Shown here: positions 32,428-44,112 of the stretch, piece after piece
Layout: each line of letters opens with the position of its first letter
How positions within the stretch are numbered: position 1 is the first letter of the stretch
Assembly: GCA_964017045.1 (NCBI GenBank)
Contig: OZ024798.1
Span: 8,143,793-8,207,792 of the forward strand
Origin: Omphiscola glabra
Taxonomy: Eukaryota > Mollusca > Gastropoda > Lymnaeidae
Length of the DNA stretch: 64,000 bases
Reading direction: 5' to 3'
The notes under the pieces: model-generated
What the model was told of the DNA's origin: nothing
What the model saw: only the letters and a program-made list of their open reading frames with translations
Databases searched by the model: none
Program-made: the position numbers and the translations under genes

Positions 32428-34964
32428 GTATCATTGGGACCAAGAGAGGCAGTTTAATTGGGACAAGCACTGTGTATCATTGGGACCAAGAGAGGCAGTT
32501 TAATTGAGACAAGCACTGGGTATCATTGGGACCAAGAGAGGAAGTTTATTTGGGACAAGCACTGGGTATCATTGGGACCAAGAGAGGCAGTTTAATTGGG
32601 ACAAGCACTGGGTATCATTGGGACCAAGAGAGACAGTTTAATTGGGACAAGCACTGGGTATCATTGGGACCAAGAGAGGCAGTTTAATTGGGACAAGCAC
32701 TGGGTATCATTGGGACCAAGAGAGGCAGTTTAATTGGGACAAGCACTGGGTATCATTGGGACCAAGAGAGGCAGTTTAAATGGGACAAACACTGGGTATC
32801 ATTGGGACCAAAAGAGGCAGTTTATTTGGGACACGCACTGGCTATCATTGGCACCAAGAGAGACAGTTTATTTGGGACAAGCACTGTGTATCATTGGGAC
32901 CAAGAGAGGCAGTTTAATTGGGACAAGCACTGGGTATTATTGGAACCAAGAGAGGCAGTTTAATAGGGACAAGCACTGTGTATCATTGGGACCAAGAGAG
33001 GCAGTTTAATTGGGACAAGCACTGGGTATCATTGGGACCAAGAGAGGCAGTTTAATTGGGACAAGCACTGGGTATCATTGGGACCAAGAGAGGCAGTTTA
33101 ATTGGGACAAGCACTGTGTATCATTGGGACCAAGAGAGACAGTTTAATTGGGACAAGCACTGTGTATCATTGGGACCAAGAGAGGCAGTTTAATTGGGAC
33201 AAGCACTGGGTATCATTGGGACCAAGAGCGGCAGTTTATTTGGGACAAGCACTGGGTATCATTGGGACCAAGAGAGGCAGTTTAATTGGGACAAGCACTG
33301 GGTATCATTGGGACCAAGAGAGGCAGTTTAATTGGGACAAGCACTGACTGGGTATCATTGGGACCAAGAGAGACAGTTTAATTGGGACAAGCACTGGGTA
33401 TCATTGGGACCAAGAGAGGCAGTTTAATTGGGACAAGCACTGGGTATCATTGGGACCAAGAGAGGCAGTTTAATTGGGACAAGCACTGGGTATCATTGGG
33501 ACCAAAAGAGGCAGTTTATTTGGGACATGCACGGGGTATCATTGGGACCAAGAAAGACAGTTTATTTGGGACAAGCACTGTGTATCATAGGGACCAAGAG
33601 AGGCAGTTTAATTGGGACAAGCACTGGGTATCATTGGGACCAAGAGAGGCAGTTTAATTGGGACAAGCACTGTGTATCATTGGGACCAAGAGAGGCAGTT
33701 TAATTGGGACAAGCACTGTGTATCATTGGGACCAAGAGAGGCAGTTTAATTGAGACAAGCACTGGGTATCATTGGGACCAAGAGAGGAAGTTTATTTGGG
33801 ACAAGCACTGGGTATCATTGGGACCAAGAGAGGCAGTTTAATTGGGACAAGCACTGGGTATCATTGGGACCAAGAGAGACAGTTTAATTGGGACAAGCAC
33901 TGGGTATCATTGGGACCAAGAGAGGCAGTTTAATTGGGACAAGCACTGGGTATCATTGGGACCAAGAGAGGCAGTTTAATTGGGACAAGCACTGGGTATC
34001 ATTGGGACCAAGAGAGGCAGTTTAAATGGGACAAACACTGGGTATCATTGGGACCAAAAGAGGCAGTTTATTTGGGACACGCACTGGCTATCATTGGCAC
34101 CAAGAGAGACAGTTTATTTGGGACAAGCACTGTGTATCATTGGGACCAAGAGAGGCAGTTTAATTGGGACAAGCACTGGGTATTATTGGAACCAAGAGAG
34201 GCAGTTTAATAGGGACAAGCACTGTGTATCATTGGGACCAAGAGAGGCAGTTTAATTGGGACAAGCACTGGGTATCATTGGGACCAAGAGAGGCAGTTTA
34301 ATTGGGACAAGCACTGGGTATCATTGGGACCAAGAGAGGCAGTTTAATTGGGACAAGCACTGTGTATCATTGGGACCAAGAGAGACAGTTTAATTGGGAC
34401 AAGCACTGTGTATCATTGGGACCAAGAGAGGCAGTTTAATTGGGACAAGCACTGGGTATCATTGGGACCAAGAGCGGCAGTTTATTTGGGACAAGCACTG
34501 GGTATCATTGGGACCAAGAGAGGCAGTTTAATTGGGACAAGCACTGGGTATCATTGGGACCAAGAGAGGCAGTTTAATTGGGACAAGCACTGACTGGGTA
34601 TCATTGGGACCAAGAGAGACAGTTTAATTGGGACAAGCACTGGGTATCATTGGGACCAAGAGAGGCAGTTTAATTGGGACAAGCACTGGGTATCATTGGG
34701 ACCAAGAGAGGCAGTTTAATTGGGACAAGCACTGGGTATCATTGGGACCAAAAGAGGCAGTTTATTTGGGACATGCACGGGGTATCATTGGGACCAAGAA
34801 AGACAGTTTATTTGGGACAAGCACTGTGTATCATAGGGACCAAGAGAGGCAGTTTAATTGGGACAAGCACTGGGTATCATTGGGACCAAGAGAGGCAGTT
34901 TAATTGGGACAAGCACTGTGTATCATTGGGACCAAGAGAGGCAGTTTAATTGGGACAAGCACTG
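32428..34964. repeat. Duplicated 1246-bp higher-order block
   Basis: Sequence from 32428 recurs 1246 bp downstream and stays identical wherever I compared, through about 33718/34964. Each copy is 26 units of 46 bp plus one 50-bp unit carrying an extra ACTG (GCACTGACTGGG at 33341 and 34587). First differences are at 32427/33673 on the left and 33719/34965 on the right. The apparent identity implies a very recent duplication or an assembly duplication. Confidence 0.9.
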
Positions 34965-35610
34965 GGTATCATTGGGACCAAGAGAGGCAGTTTAATTGGG
35001 ACAAGCACTGGGTATCATTGGGACCAAGAGAGGCAGTTTAATTGGGACAAGCACTGTGTATCATTAGAACCAAGAGAGGCAGTTTAATTGGGACAAGCAC
35101 TGTGTATCATTGGGACCAAGAGAGACAGTTTATTTGGGACAAGCACTGTGTATCATTGGAACCAAGAGAGACAGTTTAATTGGGACAAGCACTGTGTATC
35201 ATTGGGACCAAGAGAGACAGTTTATTTGGGACAAGCACTGTGTATCATTGGGACCAAGAGAGACAGTTTAATTGGGACAAGCACTGGGTATCATTGGGAC
35301 CAATAGAGACAGTTTATTTGGGACAAGCACTGTGTATCATTGGGACCAAGAGAGGCAGTTTAATTGGGACAAGCACTGTGTATCATTGGGACCAAGAGAG
35401 ACAGTTTATTTGGGACAAGCACTGGGTATCATTGGGACCAAGAGAGGCAGTTTAATTGGGACAAGCACTGTCTATCATTGGGACCAAGAGAGACAGTTTA
35501 TTTGGGACAAGCACTGTGTATCATTGGGACCAAGAGAGACAGTTTAATTGGGACAAGCACTGTGTATCATTGGGACTAAGAGAGACAGTTTATTTGGGAC
35601 AAGCACTGGG

Positions 35611-36816
35611 ACCAACAGATCCTGAACTGACCAAATTGCAACACTGCGCATCATCCTAGAGCAATCCCTGGAATGGAACTCACCCCTCTACATCAACTTC
35701 GTTGACTACGAGAAATCCTTTGACAGTGTGGATAGGCAAACCCTCTGGAGACTGTTGAGACATTATGGAGTCCCGCGGAAAATCACGGACTTGATCAGAA
35801 ACTCTTACGAGGGGATGACCTGCCGAGTGGTCCACGGACAACAGGTGACGGATGCTTTCCAGGTGAAGACCGGTGTGAGGCAGGGATGTTTGCTTTCGCC
35901 TTTCCTGTTCCTATTGGCCATTGACTGGGTGATGAAAACTTCCACACAACAGAAGCGGAATGGTATTCAATGGACCTTGTGGGACCAGCTTGATGACCTC
36001 GATTTTGCTGACGATCTTGCCCTTCTCTCCCATACCCAACAACAGATGCAGGAGAAGACCAGAAATATTGCAGACACTTCTGCACGTATTGGTCTTAATA
36101 TTCACAAGGGGAAGAGCAAGGTCCTCAAGGTCAATGCCGCTACCAATACAGCACCCATCAGGCTCAAAGAGGAAGCGCTCGAAGAGGTAGAGAGCTTTGT
36201 CTACCTTGGCAGCATCGTGGACAAGCAAGGTGGGACAGATGCTGACATCAAAATAAGGGTAGGAAAGGCACGGGCAGCCTTCCAACAACTAAAAAATGTC
36301 TGGGCCTCCAAACACCTAAATACCAAACTGAAGATCAGAACCTTCAACACAATGGTGAAACCGGTTCTACTGTATGGTGCAGAAACATGGAGAATCACTG
36401 CTGGGAATATGAAGAGAATCCAGTCCTTCATCAAATACTGCTTAAGAAGGATTCTCGGGATTCATTGGCCCGACAGAATCAGCAACCAGAAACTGTGGCA
36501 GCGGACAAAGCAAGAACCTGTAGAACAAGAGATCCTCCAGAGAAGATGGAGATGGATTGGCCATACGCTCAGGAAACCTGACTAGACAAGCCTTGAATTG
36601 GAACCCTCAAGGAAAACGGAAAAGAGGCAGGCCTAAGAACACTTGGCGCCGTGAAGTGGAGGCGGATACCAAGAAACTTGGCCACACTTGGGGGAGGCTG
36701 GAGAGATTGGCTCAGGATCGTGATGCCTGGAGGGCTCTTGTAGGCGGCCTATGTCCTATTCACAGACGTCGATGAAGATCGGCTGCTGTTCCTCGAGGAC
36801 GAAAAGGCGAAAGAAG
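35611..36816 (+). mobile_element. 5'-truncated LINE inserted in the 46-bp array
   Basis: 1206 bp that interrupts the array. The 6-bp ACTGGG occurs on both sides (35605-35610 and 36817-36822) and fits a short target-site duplication. The 5' end falls inside the RT domain, as in typical target-primed insertion. The 3' end lies shortly after the C-terminal coding end and has no poly-A. This is the only fragment in the window that still holds the RT catalytic box. Confidence 0.88.
35626..36775 (+). pseudogene. LINE reverse transcriptase, palm and C-terminal domain
   Basis: The frame reads from a TGA at 35623-35625 (apparently a mutated codon in an RS-x-TDQI block) through [12 protein letters not shown] and [18 protein letters not shown] (RT motif A). 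It continues through [10 protein letters not shown] at 35872-35901 (motif B) and [13 protein letters not shown], with the catalytic FADD at 36004-36015 (motif C). Then come [39 protein letters not shown] and [13 protein letters not shown], with a stop near 36585. A frame change near 36575-36585 moves the C-terminal blocks ([34 protein letters not shown]) to +1, ending at 36775. Family function: reverse transcription primed at a nicked target. Inactive here through truncation, stop and frameshift. Clade not assigned. Confidence 0.93.
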
Positions 36817-37039
36817 ACTGGGTATCATTGGGACCAAGAGAGGCAGTTTAATTGGGACAAGCACTGTGTATCATTGGGACCAAGAGAGGCAGTTTAATTG
36901 GGACAAGCACTGTGTATCATTGGGACCAAGAGAGGCAGTTTATTTGGGACAAGCACTGTGTATCATTGGGACCAAGAGAGGCAGTTTATTTGGGACAAGC
37001 ACTGTGTATCATTGGGACCAAGAGAGACAATTTATTTGT

Positions 37040-37240
37040 GGACGTTTTTGAATCATTTAAATTAAAGTATTGCTGTGATTTATAATACTTGATTTTAACA
37101 GGCTGATATTAAAAGGTAGCAGAAACTTGTTGATCAAATTGCAAAGTAAAAATTTGCTTTCTGGTTTATTTGTGTGGATGTGTTCGTTTGGTGTGGGGAG
37201 AGGCAGGCAAGAAGTAACTAAAACAACCACATGCGGCATG
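37040..37240. other. Spacer after the 46-bp array
   Basis: AT-rich sequence without recognised features. Confidence 0.45.
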
Positions 37241-37605
37241 CTATTCTTAGCCCAGCACCACATGTAGCTCAGCCCCACATGTGGCATGATATCTCATCTC
37301 AGACCAACACGTGGCATGATATCTGTAGCCCAGCCCCACATGTGGCATGATATCTCTATCCCAGACCCACACGTGGCATATCTGTAGCCCAGCCCCACAT
37401 GTGGCATGATATCTCTATCCCAGACCCACATGTGGCATGATATCTGTAGCCCAGCGCCACATGTGGCATGATATCTCTATCCCAGACCAACACGTGGCAT
37501 GATATCTGTAGCCCAGCCCCACATGTGGCATGATATCTCTATCCCAGACCAACACGTGGCATGATATCTGTAGCCCAGCCCCACATGTGGCATGATAGCT
37601 ATAGC
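37241..37605. repeat. 31-bp minisatellite arranged as 62-bp dimers
   Basis: Alternating units: one with CAGCCCCACATGTGGCATGA, the other with CAGACCAACACGTGGCATGA. About six dimers. One type carries CACGTG and the other CATGTG, so E-box-type hexamers recur every 31 bp. Confidence 0.93.
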
Positions 37606-37984
37606 TCGGCCAGGGATCGCAAAATTTGTATTTTAAAAAAAGCCCATGTGACTTGATGACAAATCCTATCTGAGGTAGAAGTATCTTACATATCTTACAT
37701 AACTTACATAACTTACATAAACCGAAATTCTCTTATGACGGAGACTGTTTCCACTTGGACAGAAATGATCAATAAAAAAGCCGATTGTGTACACAATGTT
37801 GCACGACGGTCGTTCCATCATGTCCATCACATCCCAGGCATGGATGGGTGTAACCACCAACACCCCTCTCAACGAGTGAACACACAAATATTTATCGGGA
37901 TAAACTCATCATCCGGGCAAGTGGTCAATGCTTTTAGCCTGATTACGAAACTTCCAGGACATAATATAAACCAAACTTTCCCTG
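37606..37984. other. Non-coding spacer
   Basis: Contains a four-copy TTACATAAC/TTACATATC 10-bp repeat at 37686-37722. Short frames on both strands carry no domain. Confidence 0.4.
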
Positions 37985-38832
37985 TGCTCTAACTGTAACC
38001 TCTCTTACTGTAACCTCTCTTACGGTAACATCTCTTACTGTATTCTCTCTTACTGTAACCTCTCTTAAGGTAACATCTCTTAATTTAACCTCTCTTACTG
38101 TAACTTCTCTTACGGTAACATCTCTTAATTTAACCTCTCTTACTGTAACCTCTCTTAATGTAACATCTCTTAATTTAACCTCTCTTACTGTAACCTCTCT
38201 TACGGTAACATCTCTTAATTTAACCTCTCTTACTGTAACCTCTCTTAATGTAACATCTCTTAATTTAACCTCTCTTACTGTAACCTCTCTTACGGTAACA
38301 TCTCTTAATTTAAACTCTCTTACTGTAACTTCTCTTACGGTAACATCTCTTAATTTAACCTCTCTTACTGTAACTTCTCTTACGGTAACATCTCTTAATT
38401 TAACCTCTCTTACTGTAACCTCTCTTAATGTAACATCTCTTAATTTAACCTCTCTTACTGTAACCTCTCTTACGGTAACATCTCTTAATTTAACCTCTCT
38501 TACTGTAACTTCTCTTACGGTAACATCTCTTAATTTAACCTCTCTTACTATAACCTCTCTTAATGTAACATCTCTTAATTTAACCTCTCTTACTGTAACC
38601 TCTCTTACTGTAACCTCTCTTACTGTAACCTCTCTTACTGTAACCTCTCTTACTGTAACCTCTCTTACTGTAACCTCTCTTACTGTAACCTCTCTTACTG
38701 TAACCTCTCTTACTGTAACCTCTCTTACTGTAACCTCTCTTACTGTAACCTCTCTTACTGTAACCTCTCTTACTGTAACCTCTCTTACTGTAACCTCTCT
38801 TACTGTAACCTCTCTTACTGTAACATCTCTTA
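37985..38832. repeat. 15-bp minisatellite, about 56 copies, trimeric then monomeric
   Basis: Unit TAACCTCTCTTACTG. From about 38020 to 38590 the array is built of 45-bp trimers (ACTG, ACGG or AATG, and AATT-ended units). From 38581 to 38820 it is about 16 identical monomers. The minus strand reads a 307-codon frame of REVTV/REVKLRDVT pentapeptides. A stop-free 15-bp unit explains this and I do not call it a gene. Confidence 0.96.
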
Positions 38833-39035
38833 CGACATTCCACAAGGGTACGACCCGATTCTTCAATGCCGGCTGACCAATTTGTTATGACCACAATTCA
38901 CTTCTGTTCGTCTTATTTCTCTTCGTTTCTCCCCTGACTTACGGCCCAGAGATACTAACCGTATTCTAACTTTCATTTTGTCGACATTTCAACATTTTTA
39001 TTGTCATTCTTTTTTCATTTTCTTGTTTCTTGGTT

Positions 39036-39189
39036 GGAAGGCTTTTGGAAGGCTTTTGGAAGGCTTTTGGAAGGCTTTTGGAAGGCTTTTGGAAGGCTTT
39101 TGGAAGGCTTTTGGAAGGCTTTTGGAAGGCTTTTGGAAGGCTTTTGGAAGGCTTTTGGAAGGCTTTTGGAAGGCTTTTGGAAGGCTTTT
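39036..39189. repeat. Perfect 11-bp repeat, 14 copies
   Basis: GGAAGGCTTTT repeated exactly 14 times (154 bp) without a single mismatch, which implies recent expansion. Open in several frames. Confidence 0.98.
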
Positions 39190-39290
39190 CACGACACGTT
39201 ATTTATTTTTTGGCGTGTCCCCTTCCAACATTTTAAATTAATTTTACGTTAAATTTTCTAACTTGCAACTTGATCGTAGTCTCTTCTCAC

Positions 39291-39378
39291 TCCCACACGC
39301 AATGAAAATAAGACATTACAGGTTGCCACACACAAAATAAAAGTAAGACATTACAGGTTGCCACACACACAATGAAAG
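39291..39378. repeat. ~35-bp direct repeat x 2.5
   Basis: Units share AAGACATTACAGGTTGCCAC. The third copy is cut by the partial hAT element at 39379, and GGTTGCCACA resumes after it. Confidence 0.85.
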
Positions 39379-39475
39379 CAGGGTCGACCCTAACAATTGC
39401 GGGGCCCTATGCGAAACGGATTGCGCGGGGTCCATTCTGGGTGGAGGATAAGGATAATAAGTGAAAATTAAGATT
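39379..39475 (-). mobile_element. Half copy of the 47401-47586 hAT element
   Basis: 97 bp reading as the reverse complement of the right half of the element at 47401-47586, with the end CAGGGTCGACCCTAAC and shared TGCGGGGCCCTATGCGAAAC and GAGGATAAGGATAATAAGTG blocks. It stops abruptly at AAGATT, so the other end is missing. Confidence 0.88.
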
Positions 39476-39645
39476 GAGGGTTGCCACATCCATTCAGTAC
39501 TTCAAACGATCCAATGTTACTTTAGCTTTGCCTCTTCATATCACAGTACCATGCCAGCAGTGCATCACCGTACCTTAAAACACTTGATGCGACCATCGTT
39601 TTTTTACCCACCTCTCATCCAAAACCCTTCTTCGTTACAGGACAC

Positions 39646-39950
39646 ATACACTCATCTGGCACACACATACACAAACCCATATGGCAACCATCTGGCACAC
39701 ACACAAACATCCATCTGGCACACACACACACAAACCCATCTGGCACCCATCTGGCACACACACATACAAACCCATCTGGCACCCATCTGGCACACACACA
39801 AACATCCATCTGGCACACACACACAAACCCATCTGGCACACACACATACAAACCCATCTGGCACACACACATACAACCCATCTGGCACCCATCTGGCACA
39901 CACACACATACAAACCCATCTGGCACACACACATACAGACAAACGTACAC
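39646..39950. repeat. CA-rich minisatellite with CCATCTGGCA anchor
   Basis: About 13 units of 17-28 bp joining (CA)n to AACCCATCTGGC. Variable CA length shifts the frame between units. Long frames on both strands (His/Thr- and Cys/Val-rich) are by-products. Confidence 0.92.
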
Positions 39951-40425
39951 AGAGTTGTTGTAGCTGTCTGTTGACTATAATCGTGAGTTGGCATATTTGA
40001 ACACTTGACAGTCCATCCTCGCGACTAGTAGGCCATTTATAAAATATCTTAGTCGGCAACGAGGTCAATCTGGACAGAGGGATTGGAGATAGCACCCCCC
40101 TTCCCCAACCTGTCTCTGGCCTTTGAGTGATCGTGGCTTGCAGAAAAGAGGTGAAGGTCGAAAAGATTTATTTTTTTGGGTGGGGAGGGGTGTTGGATCT
40201 CAAAACGTTTGGTAAAGCTAGGGACAATTGTAACAAGGGATGGGGAGGTGAACATTTGTAAATGAAAAATCTAGAAATTGTAGTGTTAAAAATTGATGTA
40301 TTGTAAATTCAAAATTTCAGCCCCCCCCCCCCCCCCCCGGGCCCCCCAACAATCGAAAACCCCACATCATTTAAACATCTGATTGCGTACTCTTGTGGAA
40401 TTTAAGCCTCACTGTTTGAACATTC
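39951..40425. other. Non-coding stretch with an 18-base C run
   Basis: Poly-C at 40321-40338 followed by GGGCCCCCC. No coding features. Confidence 0.45.
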
Positions 40426-40692
40426 GAGCTGCACAGAGTCAATATTAAGGCCTGACTGTTTGAAAATTAAGGCCTCACAGTTTGAACATTAAGGCCTCAC
40501 AGTTTGAACATTAAGGCCTCACAGTTTGAACATTAAGGCCTCACAGTTTGAACATTAACGCCTCACAGTTTGAAAATTAAGGCCTCACAGTTTGAACATT
40601 AAGGCCTCACAGTTTGAACATTAAGGCCTCACAGTTTGAACATTAAGGCCTCACAGTTTGAACATTAAGGCCTCACAGTTTGAACATTCGAG
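40426..40692. repeat. 22-bp minisatellite, about 12 copies
   Basis: Unit AAGGCCTCACAGTTTGAACA plus TT. Copies are nearly identical in the centre, with diverged ends bearing CATTCGAGC on both sides. Confidence 0.95.
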
Positions 40693-40727
40693 CGGCACGG
40701 TTGCTAGTAGTTTTTATGACCTCCATT

Positions 40728-40815
40728 GATCAGCACTGACTAAATTCAAAGGTGCAAATCAGCACTGACTAAGTTCAAAGGTGCAAATCAGCACTGACTA
40801 AGTTCAAAGTGGCAA
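40728..40815. repeat. ~30-bp direct repeat x 3
   Basis: Units share ATCAGCACTGACTAAGTTCA followed by AAGGTGCAA. Confidence 0.9.
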
Positions 40816-41349
40816 AGTGGGAAAAAACCGACTTCAAAAACCGTTTAGTTTTATTTCTGTTTACTTCCGGTTTAAAAAAAAATATTCTTTAGATAGAGGG
40901 TAAACTTTTTTTTGGTTGAAGTATCAGCAAGATGAGAAGCGTGGAATGCTATTCTACCCATGGTTGCAATGTTGTCAAACTCATTCTATTTAAAAGGAAG
41001 TTATGCTTTCTCTTTCTTTCCTTATTTTTCGAAATCTCACTTGACATATTTACACTAATTACGCGATATGTAAATCAAGAATCAACTCAACATTGATAGA
41101 TTGAAGCTCACGTTAGTTGAGAGATGTGTCTCCAATTTTAGCTCTGCATCTTTCTTTGCACCAAATTAGTATTGTAATTCTCAAGCCATACGCTAATATA
41201 TCTTTTTAAATTTTCCCGATGAAATCAATAGAAATTTAGTAAGAATATATATCGATGGTTTAAATCCGATTGATATGAGCTCTTTATTCATGTCCGATAG
41301 ATAGTGAAAAAAATAACAAGAATCATGCGAATTACAATGTGGAAGAGGA
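40816..41349. other. Non-coding AT-rich stretch
   Basis: Nothing recognised beyond short A and T runs. Confidence 0.4.
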
Positions 41350-41445
41350 AGTACTCTAATTACAAACAGTTACACTCTAATTACGAACAGTTAAAATCTA
41401 TTACGAGCAGTTACAATCTAATTACGAGCAGTTACAACCAGCGAC
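41350..41445. repeat. 21-bp repeat x 4-5
   Basis: Units ATTACGAACAGTTACAATCTA with changes. Confidence 0.85.
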
Positions 41446-41664
41446 AGTCTAAAATATCCAGGTTATCAGCGGCGATTTCGTTTGTTTAAAAACAAAATAT
41501 GTTGCTGTGCCATTTGTGGTTAACTTACAGAAACCCCACAAATGAAGGTGACCTTGGTCTCAGATTCTGTCATGTTAAGTGGTCCAGTGATTAGGTTTCG
41601 TCAATCTAATTTTGCTAGATGGAAATGTATAGAGATTATTTTGCTTGTTTCTTTTTTGGATTGG

Positions 41665-41730
41665 GTTTTGTTGAGAGGTGGTTGGTTGTGTTGGGAGGTG
41701 GTTGGTTGTGTTGGGAGGTGGTTGGTTGTG
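41665..41730. repeat. 20-bp repeat x 3
   Basis: GGTGGTTGGTTGTGTTGGGA in three nearly perfect copies. Confidence 0.92.
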
Positions 41731-42470
41731 GAGGGAAGAAATAGATGAAAGGAAAACCGTCAGAAAAGATAAAGTCCACTATTACCCTTGTTACATTAAA
41801 CAAAACCTTTGCAGCTAGAACATAATCGAAAGTTCTTTCCACTTGTCAACTTAAAAACCTACAAAGGACCCCCCCACACACACACACAAAATAATAACAA
41901 AGAAACACAGGAAAACCAACTTGGACTTTCCACTCTGTAAACGCTTAACTACAGTTAAATTATAAGACTAAACATTCTACCAAGACCAGGTTAGTTTTCA
42001 TGGGAAAAAAATAAATAAATCGATTATGTTCACCTGATCAATCATGATTCAAGAGGCAAATTTCTGTTATCTATGAACTCCACTGAACGCAGGGGTTAAC
42101 ACAACACATCACAAAACGGCACTTGTATGTGTAGCCTAATGATATAATTAGGGACTCGATATAAAACTATGTTGATTGCTGGCAACAAAAGAGAAATCAT
42201 TTGTGTGGCTGAGTTGCTTGGCAATGAAGAATCGTCGCATGAATTATTTATGTAGCAAAATCCAATTTTTATTAAAAAACAAAAAAACAAAAAAAAAAGC
42301 GATTACATTCATGCCAGAACTCGTCCATGTTGAAAAGATTTTTAGTTTGTTCTCAAAACGAAATCTCGTCGTTTAAAGGAAGAGTTGTTTTTAAAGCTAT
42401 GGAAAAGCAAGTTATGTAAATCTTAAAGTACAAGAACAAGTCAGTACAAAGTTGAAGTTCTGTATGTCTG
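41731..42470. other. Non-coding stretch
   Basis: Short CA and A-rich runs. No domain-bearing frame or repeat. Confidence 0.4.
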
Positions 42471-42474
42471 TGCA

Positions 42475-44112
42475 TCCATTACAACCTCACAGAAGCACAT
42501 GCACATCATTACAGCCACACAGTAGTACAGCCACATCATGACAACCTCACAGAAGTACAGCCACATCATGACAACCTCACAGAAGCACATCCACATCATG
42601 ACAACCTCACAGAAGCACAACCACATCATGACAACCTCACAGAAGTACAGTCGTATCATTACAAACTCATAGAAGTACAACCACATCATTACAACCTCAC
42701 AGAAGTACAGCCACATCTGTACAACCTCACAGAAGTACAGCCACATCTGTACAACCTCACAGAAGTACATCCACATCATGACAACCTCACAGAAGTACAG
42801 CCACATCTGTACAACCTCACAAAAGTACAGCCACATCATGACAACCTCAAAGAAATACAGCAACATCATCACAACCTCACAGAAGTACATTCGTATCATT
42901 ACAACCTCACAGAAGTACAACCACATCATTACAACCTCACAGAAGTACAGCCACATCATTACAACCTCACAGAAGTACAACCACATCATTGCAACATCAC
43001 AGAAGTACAGCCACATCATTACAGCCTCACAGTAGTACAACCACATCATTACAACCTCACAGAAGTACAGCCACATCATTACAGCCACACAGTAGTACAG
43101 CCACATCATGACAACCTCACAGAAGTACAGCCACATCATTACAGCCTCACAGAAGTACAACCACATCATTACAGCCTCACAGTAGTACAGCCACATCATG
43201 ACAACCTCACAGAAGTACAGCCACATCATGACAACCTCACAGAAGTACAGCCACATCATTACAACCTCACAGAAGTACAGCCACATCATTACAACCTCAC
43301 AGAAGTACAGCCACGTCATGACAACCTCACAGAAGTACAGCCACATCATTACAACCTCACAGAAGCTCAGCCACATCATGACAACCTCACAAAAGTACAC
43401 TTGTATCATTACAACCTCACAGAAGTACAGCCGCATCTTGACAACCCCACAGAAGTACAGTTGTATCATTACAACCTCACAAACGTAATGCCACATCATT
43501 GCAACCTCACAGAAATACAGCCACATCATTACAACCTCACAGAGGTACAGCCACATCATTACAACCTCACAGAAGTACAGCCGCGTCATGACAACCTCAC
43601 AGAAGTACAGCCACATCATTACAACCTCACAGAAGCTCAGCCACATCATGACAACCTCACAAAAGTACACTTGTATCATTACAACCTCACAGAAGTACAG
43701 CCGCATCTTGACAACCCCACAGAAGTACAGTTGTATCATTACAACCTCACAAACGTAATGCCACATCATTGCAACCTCACAGAAATACAGCCACATCATT
43801 ACAACCTCACAGAGGTACAGCCACATCATTACAACCTCACAGAAGTACAGCCGCGTCATGACAACCTCACAGAAGTACAGCCACATCATTACAACCTCAC
43901 AGAAGCTCAGCCACATCATGACAACCTCACAAAAGTACACTTGTATCATTACAACCTCACAGAAGTACAGCCGCATCTTGACAACCCCACAGAAGTACAG
44001 TTGTATCATTACAACCTCACAAACGTAATGCCACATCATTGCAACCTCACAGAAATACAGCCACATCATTACAACCTCACAGAAGTACAGCCACATCATG
44101 ACAACCTCACAA
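42475..44112. repeat. 30-bp minisatellite, about 54 copies, 270-bp higher-order unit
   Basis: Unit anchored by ACAACCTCACAGAAGTACAG. At 43481, 43751 and 44021 the odd unit AAACGTAATG recurs every 270 bp, marking a nine-unit higher-order repeat present about three times at the right end. The left part is unordered. Being a stop-free multiple of three, it yields a 552-codon minus-strand frame of VVMMWLYFCE decapeptides, the longest frame here. I regard that as incidental. Confidence 0.96.

Larger units (their letters stand above)
31954..37039. repeat. 46-bp minisatellite, about 84 copies, nested structure
   Basis: Unit of 46 bp anchored by CACTGGGTATCATTGGGACC and AGAGAGGCAGTTTAATTGGG. Main variant sites: GGGTATC/GTGTATC, AGAGGCAG/AGAGACAG, TTTAATT/TTTATTT. 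Left block 31954-35610 (about 79 units), LINE insertion 35611-36816, right block 36817-37039 (about 5 units). A 1246-bp higher-order block is duplicated, and 35.04-35.6 kb is organised as 92-bp dimers. The unit is 1 mod 3, so short frames recur in every register; none is a gene. Confidence 0.97.

Noticed and set aside
31954..37039. 46-bp array as a CRISPR array
   Set aside because: There are no unique spacers between repeats, the units abut directly, and the window is eukaryotic with no cas-like genes. The same reasoning applies to every other array here.
37943..38866. 307-codon minus-strand frame of pentapeptides as a gene
   Set aside because: Created by a 15-bp unit without stops. The few flanking non-repeat codons show no signal peptide or domain.
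42441..44099. 552-codon minus-strand frame as a membrane or repeat protein gene
   Set aside because: It is made entirely of the stop-free 30-bp repeat, the plus strand is also open for long stretches, and there is no start context, splice signal or non-repeat domain.
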